Shown: one piece after another, positions 11,755-24,169 of the stretch
Position numbering within the stretch: the first letter of the stretch is position 1
Layout of the letters: the number at the start of each line of letters is the position of its first letter
Origin: Panorpa germanica
Taxonomy: Eukaryota; Arthropoda; Insecta; Mecoptera; Panorpidae
DNA: 64,000 nt
Direction: 5' to 3'
Assembly: GCA_963678705.1 (NCBI GenBank)
Contig: OY783212.1
Coordinates: 2,542,001-2,606,000 of the forward strand
Notes under the pieces: generated by a model
Told to the model about the DNA's origin: nothing
What the model saw: the letters and a program-made list of their open reading frames with translations, nothing else
Databases searched by the model: none
Program-made: the position numbers and the translations under genes

Positions 11755-13011
11755 ATGTCCGAGACCGCTCCTTCCATATCTTGTCGGACTTCCCTGTCTG
11801 AACCTACGATATCGAATCTCACCCACAATGACTACGGGAGCACATCAGCTGGGCGGATAACGATTCGTGCCGGCAGATCCCCCGTGGAACTGACAAGACC
11901 AGATGATCCGTCAAGTCAGCTTCACTCAACAAGTACGTCCACATCGACGCTAGACCAAATAATGGCACAAAATGATATGTACCAAGGTCAGCCTCTGCTT
12001 CCTGAAAAAGTTTGCACCCCGCGAGGGATGTTCGACTACTCTGATGATGACGAGAACGATCTCCTACCAACACACCATTCGCATTTACTGGGAGCCGGTT
12101 TTATAAAAGTGCCAGGTGTTGTGAATATAAATATTCCAGGACCGCAACGAGAAGAACCCAGATTTCCTAAAGAAAAGTGGAAAACATTTGTGGCGTTTTT
12201 AGCTCTAGTGGTGAATTTTATTTTAACGACAGCTTCATTGGCGTTGGTGCATGAGCGAGTCCCGGATAGGCAGTCCTACGCTCCGTTGCCGGATGCCTTC
12301 CTCGATAACGTCCCTGCTGTTGACTGGGCACTGGACGTTAGTGAAATTCTGATCATGATATCAACGAACTCCTGTGCGTTAGTGCTGTTCTTTCATAAAC
12401 ATAGGTTCATCGTGATCAGGAGGGTTTTCATCATAATGTCCTTGCTGTATCTGATGCGATCAGTTACAATGTATGTCACTGTGCTACCAATAGCCAGCAA
12501 GACGTACTACTGCAGCCCAAAAGCCAACACCACGACACCGTTTGTAGTGGCGAAGAGGGTACTGCAACTCATCAGTGGCTTCGGCTTGTCCATCAACGGA
12601 AAGCACACCTTCTGTGGCGACTACATCTACAGTGGTCACACGGTCATGCTCGTGCTGAGTTACCTGGTCATCACTGAGTACACCCCAAAGCGTTGTTTCC
12701 TCATCCACTGGGCTTCCTTCTCTGTATCCATCACGGGGATTGTCCTGGTTCTCGTGGCCCATGGACATTACACCATCGATGTTCTCATCGCCTATTTTGT
12801 GACAACGAGGGTCTTCTGGATCTATCACACTATGGCCAATAACCCGGTTATTAAAGAAACGGGACCAAATAATTATCTTTCTCGGGAATGGTGGTTTCCC
12901 TTATTTAAATTTTTTGAGAAAAATGTTGGCGGACCTGTTCCAAGACAGTACGACTGGCCATTGCCTTGGCCGAGAAGATTTCTGTCAAAACACCCAAATA
13001 GAGATAGCTAA
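11755..13011 (+). CDS. Sgms: Sphingomyelin synthase family (ceramide choline/ethanolamine phosphotransferase)
   Basis: Enzymes of this family move a phosphocholine or phosphoethanolamine head group from a glycerophospholipid to ceramide in Golgi or plasma membrane, releasing diacylglycerol. The 418-residue protein has a Ser/Thr-rich cytosolic N-terminus (to about residue 135, no recognisable SAM domain), then about six membrane segments. Family motifs are present: PLPD near 177, RRx8Yx2Rx6T from 222, CGDYIYSGHT at 287-296 and HYTIDVLIAYFVTT from 338. The catalytic triad would be His294/295, His338 and Asp342. The C-terminal FFEKNVGG and WPLPWP stretch also matches SMS1/2. The start is ATG 11755, one base after a TTTCAG acceptor, so an upstream noncoding exon is expected. 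The whole CDS lies in one exon. Length matches SMS1 (about 410 residues). Whether the product is sphingomyelin or ceramide phosphoethanolamine cannot be read from the sequence. Confidence 0.96.
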   Translation: MSETAPSISCRTSLSEPTISNLTHNDYGSTSAGRITIRAGRSPVELTRPDDPSSQLHSTSTSTSTLDQIMAQNDMYQGQPLLPEKVCTPRGMFDYSDDDENDLLPTHHSHLLGAGFIKVPGVVNINIPGPQREEPRFPKEKWKTFVAFLALVVNFILTTASLALVHERVPDRQSYAPLPDAFLDNVPAVDWALDVSEILIMISTNSCALVLFFHKHRFIVIRRVFIIMSLLYLMRSVTMYVTVLPIASKTYYCSPKANTTTPFVVAKRVLQLISGFGLSINGKHTFCGDYIYSGHTVMLVLSYLVITEYTPKRCFLIHWASFSVSITGIVLVLVAHGHYTIDVLIAYFVTTRVFWIYHTMANNPVIKETGPNNYLSREWWFPLFKFFEKNVGGPVPRQYDWPLPWPRRFLSKHPNRDS

Positions 13012-13690
13012 TAATCTTGATAACATTTTGAAATGTGAATAGTACAGTAAGCGAAATTTTTTCATTTCCAACATAGTAAAACTTAACAGTGTATCGAAAA
13101 TGTGTTACTGTTAATTTAAGTTAACAGTTGTATATGTATGTGTGTAATATAGTTGTATGTGTAAGTTAAAAACATTATAAGAATGTGAATATCAGAAAGT
13201 TGCAAAAACTTTACTGTTGCCTTAATTCTCATCGTGTGCCTCAAACGTAAAAACAATATTTTATGAAGAATCTATAGAAATATTATTTTATTTAATAAGC
13301 GAAAAACATGTTCATATTTTTTTACCGAAATTTTAATGGATCTGTACGAACGATCAGTAGAACTTAGATAAATGTTTGTAAAAATTTAAAAAATAATGAA
13401 GTAATGGATAATAGCGAAATTAGTATGTAGTACACATTCAATCTGTGTTGGTTCAACTGTCTTTGGTGTTTGATGTAATAGAGTTATCCTAGCCCACAGC
13501 TCCAGCCCCAACCCCAGCCCTAGCCAAAGGGCTGAGTTCGATTTTACACATTTTGTTTTAGTATCTTGAACGATTTTTAAAGTTGGTTAAATTATTTTTA
13601 AATTGTATATTTTCTGTTACAATTATTAATTAATATATTTAAGTAATTGTTAACTTGTTGATCTTTTATATATAAGTGGAAATAAAGCCG
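13012..13690 (+). other. Putative 3' UTR of the sphingomyelin synthase gene
   Basis: The AT-rich stretch after the stop ends in an AATAAA signal at 13681-13686, giving a 3' UTR of about 690 nt if that signal is used. It contains a short C-rich tract near 13498-13532 (repeats of CCCAGCC type). Transcript extent is inferred. Confidence 0.4.
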
Positions 13691-15469
13691 GCCCTGCAGC
13701 ATGCTATCCTTAAATGCAGCACTGCACGTTCACTACTCGGTACCCAGTAGTTTTATTTGTGATATCGGGGGGTCGCCCTGTGTATATTTTATTTTAATTT
13801 AATAAATTAAATTAAAGTTCTGTTCAGAATTAATTAATTTCAATTCAAAATTTAATTTGGGAATACAATAGGCCCTCCGCATACAACTCAGTCGCTTTGT
13901 ATATAAATTTAATTGGAATTTCAGCGGACGATTTTGTAAGAAACGAATAGAAACTATTTGATTCTGAACTAAACTTTAATCTCAAATTATAAACATAGGC
14001 TTTTATTTATCTTACTGTCCTGTTTAAATATTAATTATTTTCAGCTTACGAATTTAGAGGATTATATCAGCGATTCTAAAACTGTGTTATTAAACTAAAA
14101 TATTGTAAAAATAGGTATTCCGTATTTGTTCTCCTAGTTTTAGTGAAGTAACATGGGTTTTTTATTTGGAAGCCGGTCAATCTCACACCGATTTCGATGG
14201 TTTATTGATATAATTTTAATTATTTCTTTTCTTTTTTTTTCAAATTCTTTTCTTTTTTTTTTTTCTTTTTTTTTACAAATTTCCTAATTAGAGCATCCAT
14301 TTTTAACTTGTTAATATTTAATATTTTAAATTATCCGCATTAATATCATGGAAATCGAAATGCGATTGACGGAATTTCAAATCATGCACTTTTTAAGTCT
14401 CTTTAAGTGTTATTTTACTGTTTAGGAAATATTTTAGATTATTTTTGATTATATTTACTAGTACAAAAAATAAACTTGAAATAGACAAGTCCAGGTAAGA
14501 ATAGTCCCATGTTATTGTTACGAAATAAATACGTATTCCATAATATCCGAGATTGAAGACGGATTAGTAAATGTGTTAATTACTGATGTTACCTCACCAA
14601 TGGTGCTAGCATTCAAACGAGAATGTAATTAGCACCAATTTGAAAATCTTTCAAATTATAGTGTTAGTAATGACGTATGAGCATAATATTATATTCGCTA
14701 CTGTATTTTGTGAAGGAATCTGTTTTACCAGCTGATATTCACTGTCCAATTATATCCAGTAATAATATTACTTGTTTTTTTAGTTTTATGTTAATTCTAA
14801 AATATTTCTCATCTTATCAGCTAACTTCACCGTTATTATTACACATATAAATATTTTCCTTAATATTTCACAATAAACAGACGAAGCGATATAGTCAGAA
14901 CTGTTTACAAACAATAATTATTAGACAAAAGAAAGAAATGACTTTGCAGATAATAGCGCTGAGTTGATTAGATTGCAGCGCGGTCTATAAAATGTTGCAT
15001 ATTTCTGATTGCGATCGTCTGATGAATACATGCAAGTTGATATTCATCAGAATCATGGAATTATCAAAGGATTTATAAACATCAAAGAGTATAAGCAGGA
15101 AACCATAGAACATTTTATTGTGTGTGCTGTGCTTGTTTTGTTTGCCAATAACTGCAATGCATATTTGTTATATATAACATAGGTTGTGTCTGTGAGCTGC
15201 AAAGTTATTTAGCGATGATGTCAGATTACAAAGAAAGATAGTAAAAAGGTAATAAAAAAGATCATAAGCAATATAGTGCACGCAATAGAAATAGATCTGC
15301 ATTCTGCTAATTTATTGTGAGTGTATTTATAATGGAACAAAAGCCGCTACATCGTAATATTGTTATTGGATGTAATACAATTTGAGGTTAGAAAATTGTA
15401 AGTATAATATTGTTGACGATACAAGTGGTTGCTAGTAAAGATTCAAACTAACACTCAAATAAGAATTAG

Positions 15470-16082
15470 AATGGGCTTGTGTCCTATGTCTTAATTTCTA
15501 TAAAAGTGTATTATATATTGATAAAGTAGGTTACTAGAACCTCAAATGTTCAATTATTTTTTAATAACTCATTATATGTTAAGAAATATTAACAATTAAA
15601 AAAGTCATTTTATCTCTTTAATTATTAAAGAGATTCAACGTTCTACACATTCCAAATGCATGTGACATCACAACCGCTGCCAACCTTACAGCTCATAAAT
15701 CTCTGCTATATGTATTTATATATGAAAATATCAAATATTATTTACAGCTATTTCAAGGAACAATAAAATTTCAATATTTTATCTGCCGTAACAGGGTTAA
15801 ATAAAAAACAAACTTATTATTCTTTGACTGATTATTTGACTACCAACAGCTACAGAACATTACCACAACACTGACCTACTCAACAAATAACTGACGTTAA
15901 AATGCATTTCACGTCATAAAAATATAGCCGACCATTTCTAGCGCTAAAACTACAATTCAAATTTTTAATTGCTATATCTCCGTCAATATTTAGATATTTA
16001 ATAAAATAGACACGCCAATACAAATTTATTTACATCAATTTCAATCAACAATTGAAAAATCGACCACTAAAAAATGAGGACC
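15470..16082 (+). mobile_element. MITE family B copy 1 (right end lost)
   Basis: It starts AATGGGCTTGTGTCCTATG and runs collinear with copies at 17401, 29143 and 41222. Shared landmarks are a TTATTAAAGAGATTCAACGTT-like block, ACAGCTCATAAATCTCTGC and a right-hand block ending CACTAAAAAATGAGGAC. The terminal repeat (ACAAGCCCATT) is missing here. Noncoding, about 613 bp. Confidence 0.75.
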
Positions 16083-16740
16083 ACCACCTTTTTGAGTGGT
16101 GTTTACAGAAGAATCACTTATTTTTCAGAAAATAGTTAATTAGGCTCGTAAATAACAAATGTGTTAAGTGCGTTGCATAGCGCAATGCGATAAGATGACT
16201 CTTCATAACTGATTCTTTAACAGTTTTTTTATGTTGATGCAGCTATTTCTTAGATATAATATACGTATAAGAAAACAGGAAAGTATTGCGTTACGTATTA
16301 TATGCGTTTTAGTTTTTAAAGGTTAATCGTTTCAGTTGACATTTTCCTACGGGTATAAAAATGCATATTACCTGCGTACGTTGCAAAATATGAATATGTA
16401 TTCAATAACAATTTCCGTTACTAAGAGGCTATATACAGTTATAGATAATACTACGCCAGTGTATGCAGATTATGCAATTTATTTGTAAAGTTAGCAGAAA
16501 TTGTATGCTATACAAATTTAACCAGGGCTTTTTCAACTGTCATTGACGTAGCTTACTTAAATGTTTTTTTATTGTAGTTCAAAAACACACATGGTCTGCT
16601 TAGATATTTAAAAACAATATTGGGGTGTGCGCTATGAGCGCGGTATATGCTCCCATTATAAAATGTCAAATGGATAAATTGAAATTTCAGGTTTTGTAAA
16701 AAGTTTACCACTTTAAGATTATACACAATATATAATAACT

Positions 16741-16930
16741 CTCAATAAACAATTTGGTGAATTGCTCGCTATGTGAAGTTTGCGTCGCTTCAATTATTAT
16801 TCGCATTAACTACTTCGTCGCTTGGATTCTGACAGGTGAAATGGTCTCGTCAATTTGTAACCCAAAACGGAGACATTTTATATGACCGACTATGAGCAAA
16901 ATGTTTCATGGCAAAAATTATAGATTTTGG
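16741..16930 (+). repeat. Fragment of an element starting near TAAACAATTTGGTGAA
   Basis: This block shares TAAACAATTTGGTGAA, a TTCAATTAT-TTCGCAT region, an ACGACTATGAGCAA-like phrase and a TTTCATG-CAAAAA tail with the split copy at 17337-17400 plus 17821-18030. The first 20 or so bases also resemble the ends of the CCCAGTAAAC MITE at 18710 and 33422. It may be a related but distinct family. Confidence 0.45.
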
Positions 16931-17336
16931 TAAGTATATGATATCGATTGGAGTTCAAACAATTGTTTACTGTCTTGAATGTTTTTATTACAATATATTT
17001 TTTGTCTTCTGTGTCTTATACCATTACATTGATTATTAGTTTCAAATTAATTGAAACGCTATTGTTGTATTTTTTAAACTATTTGGTTATTATACAAGGC
17101 TGGAGTGAAGGTCGCGAACTTGTATTGGTGAAACATGTTTGCGTAATAAACTGCCGCGTAATTTGTTTTGGTACGAGAACAGCTAAAGCATGCGAAGGAC
17201 CTTCTCGAGTTCAAGACGTAATCAACAATTAGTAGGTGTGTTCCTGCTGGCAGATAATACCTCATCGATTCGTATATTTATTCATATTTCATTTCAACAG
17301 TAAGTCAAGACTGAGTAAACTATTTGACGAAATTAC

Positions 17337-18030
17337 GCAGCCAAGTAAACAATTTGGTGAAGTGTTCTGTTTTGTGACGTTTCTGTCACTATTGCACTTC
17401 AATGGGCTTGTGTCCTATGTCTTAATTTCTATAAAAGTGTACCATATATTGATAAAGTGTGTTACTAGAACCTCAAATATTCAATTATTTTTTAATAACT
17501 CCTTATATGTTAAGAGATATTAACAATTAAAAGTCATTTTGTCTCTTTAATTATTAAAGGGATTCAAAGTTGTACACATTCCAAATGCATGCAATATCAC
17601 AATCGCTGCCAACCTTACAGATCATAAATCTCTGCTATATGTATTTATATATCAAAATATCAAATATTATTTACAGTTATTTCAAGGAACAATAAAATTC
17701 CAATATTATGTCTGCCGTAACAGAGTTAAATATTACACCTGACCTACTCAACAAATAATTGACATATAAAATGCATTTCACGTCATATAAATGGCCGACA
17801 AATGAAGACATAAGCCCATTACAATTGGATGAAGTGTCCTATTTTGTAACGTTTCTGTCACTATTGCACTTCAATTATAGTTCGCATCACCTTTATCTTC
17901 ATTTGTATTCCGACAGCTGGAGTGGTTTCATCATTTGTAGCCGATAAAATAGACATGTCATATGAACGACTATGAGCAACTGAATTGTAAATGAATTCTT
18001 TCATGACAAAAAAATCATAGGTATCTTCAA
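17337..18030 (+). repeat. Split copy of the TAAACAATTTGGTGAA element, interrupted by MITE B
   Basis: The left part is 17337-17400 and the right part about 17821-18030. A MITE of family B occupies 17401-17820. A stretch of about 43 bp that includes ACGTTTCTGTCACTATTGCA occurs on both sides of the MITE (about 17358-17400 and 17831-17873) with few mismatches. The interruption is therefore not a simple insertion. The right part resembles 16741-16930. Confidence 0.5.
17401..17820 (+). mobile_element. MITE family B copy 2 (both ends present, internally deleted)
   Basis: Both termini are intact: AATGGGCTTGTGTC at the left and GACATAAGCCCATT at the right. These form an inverted repeat of about 14 bp with one mismatch. 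The copy is 420 bp and lacks part of the right half found in the copies at 15470 and 41222. Noncoding. Confidence 0.75.
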
Positions 18031-18709
18031 CACGATGTCAAAGTGTTTCCAAATTGTTTCCTAAGTGGATAGGATTAAATCAGAACTTTTACAAAGTCTC
18101 ACATGAAAACTACAATTATCCTGTAAGTCACGTGAACAACCATAATAATACAATAATAAAATACAGTAAAATTCATTTAATCGACAGTTGCAGAATGAAT
18201 TGAAATCGACAGAACTACCCTGGTTTTCTTACTACAACGGCGAATTCTTTTTCGTATATTTATATCGTCTGCTCAGGTTCAAAATGTGCGTTGACATATG
18301 AAATACATGTTTTAATCTTTTTTCTTATTATCTAAAAAGATTTATATTTGGTATTTCCGTCAAAAGTGCATTGTGTCGATAAGCCGGATTAAAGGGATTT
18401 AAGTGCAAATGTTTTCTTGTTCAAATACATGCAAACAAAGCATGAAAGTTATTCAGTAAATATTCTATAATTTTCTATTCAATTTATGACTTGATTTTTT
18501 AAATAACAAAATAATTAATCATGGAAAAGATATGTCATTTACAACGTGTGTCTGCTGACTAAAGTCGAGCTGTCATACACATTGTCCAATAATTTAATAC
18601 CACCGTCTGTGTGCATAAAGATTGTCATTTGATTTCATTTACGTCATATCATCAACAGTTTATCTTGATCATGTGTGAATTAGAAATGAATGTGAACTAC
18701 CCAGTAAAC

Positions 18710-19074
18710 ATTTTGGAGTAAATTCGACTTAATTTCTATTACATATCATGAATTTTTTGTCTGGAACGTGTTCGTTTTCTATTCAGTCGTTCATAGGAAA
18801 GGTCCTTTTTATGAGCTACAGACATTGCAACGACGGTTCACTGCTGAATTAAAAGCGGAGTAGGTTTATGATTTATGACCGGATAATAAAAATATACCCA
18901 TGTGGGAAAGAAACAGAAATACTTAATGAATGATGTTGGAAAAAGAAAGAATATTATTATGAAAAACTAACACAAAATCTGTGACAGGTAGAGAACTTGT
19001 AAAGCGTTAGAATAGAATTGTTCGAGTGACTCGAACTTCACCAAATAGGACACTTCACCAAATTGTTTACTGGG
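18710..19074 (-). mobile_element. MITE family A copy 1 (CCCAGTAAACA ends)
   Basis: The ends CCCAGTAAACATTTTGG and CCAAATTGTTTACTGGG form a terminal inverted repeat of about 17 bp. The 365-bp copy is nearly identical, in reverse complement, to 33422-33796 over its full length. TA flanks it on both sides (18708-18709 and 19075-19076), consistent with a TA target duplication of the Tc1/mariner type. Noncoding. Confidence 0.8.
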
Positions 19075-20929
19075 TATAGTCAACATATTGACAACTAGCG
19101 CCTCAACAGAGGTACCTGTGCCCATATCTGTATTTCTTGTAAACCTTGATTGTGAGGCAAAACAGACCTCACTATCACATGCAGGATTGTTTTTCTGCCG
19201 TTCAGCACAAAACGTAAATAAATAAATTATACAATTTTATGTAAGAGAACCTACTACCTGTATATTACATATTAAATATGTAACCTCTCTACGTAAATAA
19301 TACGAACGAAGTTGTCTATGAATGCATTACCTAGCGTGAGAAAATCATATTATTTCGAACGCAGAGCAGGGTGTGAGCTACTAGGGTAACAGCACAGGAG
19401 CCTCCTGAGATTTCAAACTTCCTTCATTCAACTGAGAGACAAAAATTAATTACCAAATACTAAATTAAAGTATATATATATGTGTAAGTACTTTTAGTTT
19501 ATTCTTCGATATCAGATTTGTTTCCTATCCTTTTCCTTCTATATATTGCCATCTCTCTTATGTTAAAGAGTCAGATATTACTCTCAGCTGTCTTGAGCAA
19601 CACATAAATATATGATAAACAAGGCTAAATCGATTACTTATTATTTTACAGACTTTTAATATAATAATTCTGTGACGTTACAATATGGCTAATAATTAAG
19701 CGGTAATGCAAATATTTAAAAAATAATTTAAACATATCGTTTATTTTTCAATAGATCTTCAAACTATCTTGACATTAATAGAATCAAATAGAATTCACTG
19801 GAGTACATAACCCCATTAAAGGTAAAATACTTTTCGCTGCTACATCTGGTGTCATAAGTTCTGACCACCAAAAAGATAAAAGAAATCTACTTTTAAAAGC
19901 GAAATTAAATCACCTTACAAAGTCTCACCACGTTTCTCGTTATTATTTTTACTTTGTCTCAGTATACATTATTATATCATTATAAATAAAAACAAACAAA
20001 TACGTAATAATAAAAACTGTTATAGCATTGAAAATTTGTTGAGCTTAATATTAAGCAAGGATTAATCCTTGATCAAAATATATTAACAAATTTATTGCTG
20101 AGTTAAATGGCATACTATCAAATAATATAGAGCCTGTATAAAATTATCTTTATACGAATACTTAATAAGTGGAATAAAACATGAATTTATAGAGTCCTAT
20201 TAACATATTTGTAAATTAAATTATTATTTGTTATTATGATGAATAATAATCGGATGCCACAGAACATTTTCTATGGTTGATTTTAGTGCGAGACGTCTGG
20301 TTAATTTACTGTAGATTTATTTGTATTTTGTTTAAATATAACATAAAGTACATTCTCTGTTCGATGAATTGAATAATTGTATAACTTGGAGTATGCTTTA
20401 CATCGGCTACAAGAACATCATTGTAAACTGCAAATATGATTAACATATTACGCATTATTAATGATGTTATTTATTTTTATGTTTACTATTTATTTTATTT
20501 TAAGTATTGCATTGTAATTTTATATAATTTCGTATATATTTTAAATGAATTATTATTTTATAGAAAGTGCTTATCTTGGATGAAATTTACCCAAGCTCAC
20601 AACTAATCTCATATGATATAAGCTGGAGTCTATATTATTTAATTTTTTTAGACTTCTCACCTTCTCACATATATACATATGAACAAAAAAGATTGGTTTT
20701 TATTTTTACGATAAATATTTAAATGAATACAATTCTATGAATGTAATTGAAAATTCAAGCATGAAATTTAAAATATTGCTTATTTAGAAATATATATATA
20801 TTAACATTAGTGTTTTCAAGTCCGCCATGTTTGTATTTCTTTTCATGTAAAAGTTTGTAATAAAAATTAATTAGTAATTAATGCACAAGTTTATAATTTA
20901 TATGATTATATCGGTAAACTTATAATAAA

Positions 20930-22326
20930 ATGGGTAACGCTGGCAGTAATCCACCTAGAGAGAGGCATAAGTCAAGTTCAGGAGAAATAGTACCATCGTC
21001 ACCAAATAAAGAAGGCCAAGCATTCGTCTTTGACAAGAAACCAGATTCAAAATTAGTATTTCAAGGTTCGCATGAGGAGGATGAACCTTATTTTACAAAA
21101 CCTGAAATTGAATATGCAAGAGCTCCTAGACAGCGATCAAATACATTATCAGAAGGATCAAAACCAGAAGAAAACAGTAAGGTAGGTTATGTTGTCAGGT
21201 GACATTATATAGGCAAATGACATTTCATTCCGTGGCCGTTCATAATAATAATATTGATAACGAAAATGTAGTATTGAACTAAGTGCTATATAATTCTTTA
21301 TCACAAGTGCAATTTGTTGCTTATCAATTTCAGTTTCTTCCAACAGTGTTCAAGTGGGAAGGCGGTGGCAGACAAGTATTTATTAGTGGAACATTTTCTG
21401 AGTGGAAAGCTTTACCCATGGTAAAAAGTCATGGAGATTTTGTAACTATTATAGATCTCCCAGAAGGAGAACATCAGTATAAATTTTATGTTGATGGCGA
21501 GTGGAGGCATGATCCTGGATTGGTATGTTACTATAAATTGTTATGTTAAAATTTATAAGAATAATATTTATATATATATTCATTGTATGTGTTAATATAT
21601 ATTATTTTGTCAAATACAAATAAGATTAATTATTATCTTCTGATATATTTGATAATTTTTGTTAGAAACTTATTGATAACGGTATGGGCTCTAAAAATAA
21701 TCTGGTATCAGTAAAGAAGAGTGATTTCGAGGTTTTTCAAGCACTAGCCAAAGATAGTGAATCTGTTCATCAAAATGAACAAAGGGAATGGTCGCAGGTT
21801 TGCAGTATATTTATTATGATGTTATGTAAATTCCTTACTATAATCTTATTAATTATAAAACTCTTTTCTTTTCCAAGGATATTCCTACACCCAAGCCTTG
21901 GGAGAAACCTAATGGACCTCCAATACTACCGCCTCATTTACTACAAGTTATTTTAAATAAAGATACGCCACTTTCAGTAAGTAATTCTTTTTCAAATATT
22001 ATGTATATTCGTTCTATGTTTTAACAGGGTCAAAACTGTTTTTTTGAGTTACAAATTTCGTTTTAATAACTTCAAAATCGATGTACAAAGCATAGAAACA
22101 ACACTGCTTATATCATGCTATTTACTTATTGTTATCATTGTCCTTTCTATTTTAGTTCATTTTACTCTTTTTTTTTTAGTGCGAACCTACTTTGCTCCCG
22201 GAGCCCAATCATGTTATGCTGAACCACCTCTATGCATTGTCAATTAAAGACGGAGTAATGGTTCTTAGTGCAACTCATCGATATCGTAAGAAATATGTTA
22301 CCACTCTTTTATACAAGCCTATTTGA
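20930..22326 (+). CDS. PRKAB: AMP-activated protein kinase beta subunit
   Basis: This is the scaffold and glycogen-binding subunit of the AMPK heterotrimer. Five exons join in phase 0: 20930-21181, 21334-21522, 21666-21797, 21878-21976 and 22180-22326, giving 272 residues, close to the vertebrate length of about 270. The protein starts MGNAGS, an N-myristoylation signal. Exon 2 encodes the CBM48 glycogen-binding domain (VFISGTFSEW, DLPEGEHQYKFYVDGEW). It keeps the Ser in VKSHGDF (residue 116), the equivalent of the vertebrate beta Ser108 site. The C-terminal ASC domain that binds alpha and gamma includes PPILPPHLLQVILNKDT, HVMLNHLYALSI and ends YVTTLLYKPI. Introns are short (81-203 bp) with GT-AG borders; the third donor (GTTTGC) is weak. 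The gene converges on nidogen, 1.84 kb away. Confidence 0.97.
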
Positions 22327-24169
22327 TTTGAATATTTAATATGAAAAATTAAATTGATTAGATTTATACTCCTTGTTATTAGCTTAAAGTCAATTTTATA
22401 ATATTAAATCGTTTTTACATGGAATAAGTATAGAAATAACAAGTCAAATATTTGAGGAAGGAAAAGTAAAGCGGGAATTTTTATTTAAATTTCAAAATCA
22501 GTGCCTGGTTCCTCGGTCTTGAAGAAGTGTTTAATTTAATATTTCAATTACATTATGGGAGATAATCAACATTTGTTTATATTGTGAATCATTATTGTAA
22601 AAGATCATTATTCTTTATACATTGACTTAAAGTGTTTTATAAATGTTGTTTATCAAGGTCAATTTAGCGTGAGAAAAGGACCTAATTGTAAAAAAGTATG
22701 TTTTTGAAAAAGTCAATAGTAACTGGGCTTCATCAAGTTTTTCTGTCTACTCAAAGCTTAATTTGGCCATGTTTTTCACATTGTCACTCACTAACTAAAG
22801 TAATAAAAAGTACTTCTTCCGTATCGTTCTGATGTAAATAGAGTAAAATCAGTGCAACATTACGTTAAAGGCATGAACATAACTTTAATTATAGACTAAA
22901 TATTTGAAAACAAATATACCATCAGGCATTTTTTTTAAATATAAAGTACCAAATAAAATTAAATAGCTTTTTTTGTAGGTATTATGTAGATTTGTATTGG
23001 AAAATGATTTAACTTTCGTTTTTATAATTTCAGATATATTTTAGATGTATAGTGTTTTTCAAATCGTATTTATTTCTTCTATTTATAGTGACTATTGTAT
23101 ATATCATCGAAATTATATTAAGCAAATATAATTTTTAAATCTGAAAGAGACTTTTATTATTCTTTATTTATAAGTACTTAGTAGTTTCGTAAAATAACAA
23201 TTCGATTTTGTAATTCTATTAAAACATTAGACTATTAACTTTTAAACATAGGTCAACATAGGTTAAAATTAAATTAGATAGACAAGCATGATGTAAATTA
23301 GAACTACTAGAGACATCTGTCAAACAGTAGATAGATTGTAAAGATCAGTCCATGTAACATATATATATATGTATATATTTTGTTGATAATCAAAAAGTTT
23401 TCTTAGTCAATTTGACTATTATTGTACGTACTAATGCTTATTTAAAAGAAGGATCAGAAAGATTGATTTGAAAGTTGAAATTTTGCATACGTATTGCACT
23501 ATTGCGAATGTGAACATTTTTCAAAATCTAGAAATTCAAAAATTAATAAAGGAAGCATTGAAAAAATTGCGCAAACGCTAGTAAGTTATAAGTTTGTTGT
23601 TTACAATTGATTAACTTTTACTATCCTATCTACTGTTTAATAGACGTCTTTTATGTTTAAATTTTTGCTAAACAATTACTATTTGAAAATTAATTATTAA
23701 TATCAACTAATTATTAAAGGGATTTTATATAATAAATAATTGCAAATAAGTTACAAACATTTAGATAATTCTGATCATTTTTTTTCTTCAGACACTTTTT
23801 CATCTCAAGAATAGCAGCAAATCTTTATCAATTTTAATAAGCTTGTAACGCTCTTTTATTTGAACATTATTGGCATGTTAAAAGCCTTGAAATTGATAGC
23901 TGTTAATATTTTAGATTTAAAATAACAACACGAAATTTTATTTTTATAATTTACATTACAAGAAGTATAAAAATATAAAATTAAATATAATCGGTGAAAA
24001 TACAAGAATTATAAATTACAATTATAATACATTTATATTATGTTCTGTATGGTTTAATTATAGCCTAATTATTATAAATGTGTATTTCATTGTTTGTCAT
24101 TGCATTTTAGTTGTGCAATATTTTATGGGTGGGTGATTTTTTGATTACATTAAGCATATGATGGGTTTG
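22327..24169. other. 3' UTRs and spacer between convergent AMPK beta and nidogen genes
   Basis: AT-rich sequence without coding features lies between the two stop codons. It probably contains both 3' UTRs; an AATAAA occurs near 22802. A fragment resembling the repeat at 7540-7870 lies at 23465-23590. A (TA)n-like run is at 23360-23378. Confidence 0.5.
23465..23590 (+). repeat. Dispersed repeat, family D copy 2
   Basis: Shares the ordered blocks TGAAATTTTGCATA, TTTTTCAAAATCTAGAAATTC and a following A-rich stretch with 7582-7670. The match is diverged, with small insertions. Noncoding, family unnamed. Confidence 0.4.

Larger units (their letters stand above)
13691..20929. other. Gene-poor region between sphingomyelin synthase and AMPK beta
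   Basis: I see no gene. The stretch has a pyrimidine-rich low-complexity run at 14222-14276, MITE copies at 15470-16082, 17401-17820 and 18710-19074, and fragments of another element at 16741-16930, 17337-17400 and 17821-18030. The rest is AT-rich sequence without recognisable coding or RNA features. Short frames in 16948-17947 fall within the repeats. Confidence 0.6.

Noticed and set aside
12484..12828. 114-residue minus-strand frame under the sphingomyelin synthase gene
   Set aside because: Shadow of the real coding strand; the plus frame carries all family motifs.
14222..14276. Long pyrimidine tract resembling a strong splice acceptor
   Set aside because: No AG followed by any coding sequence; treated as low complexity.
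16948..17947. Run of short plus-strand frames
   Set aside because: They fall inside or between repeat copies, and their sequences match the repeats.
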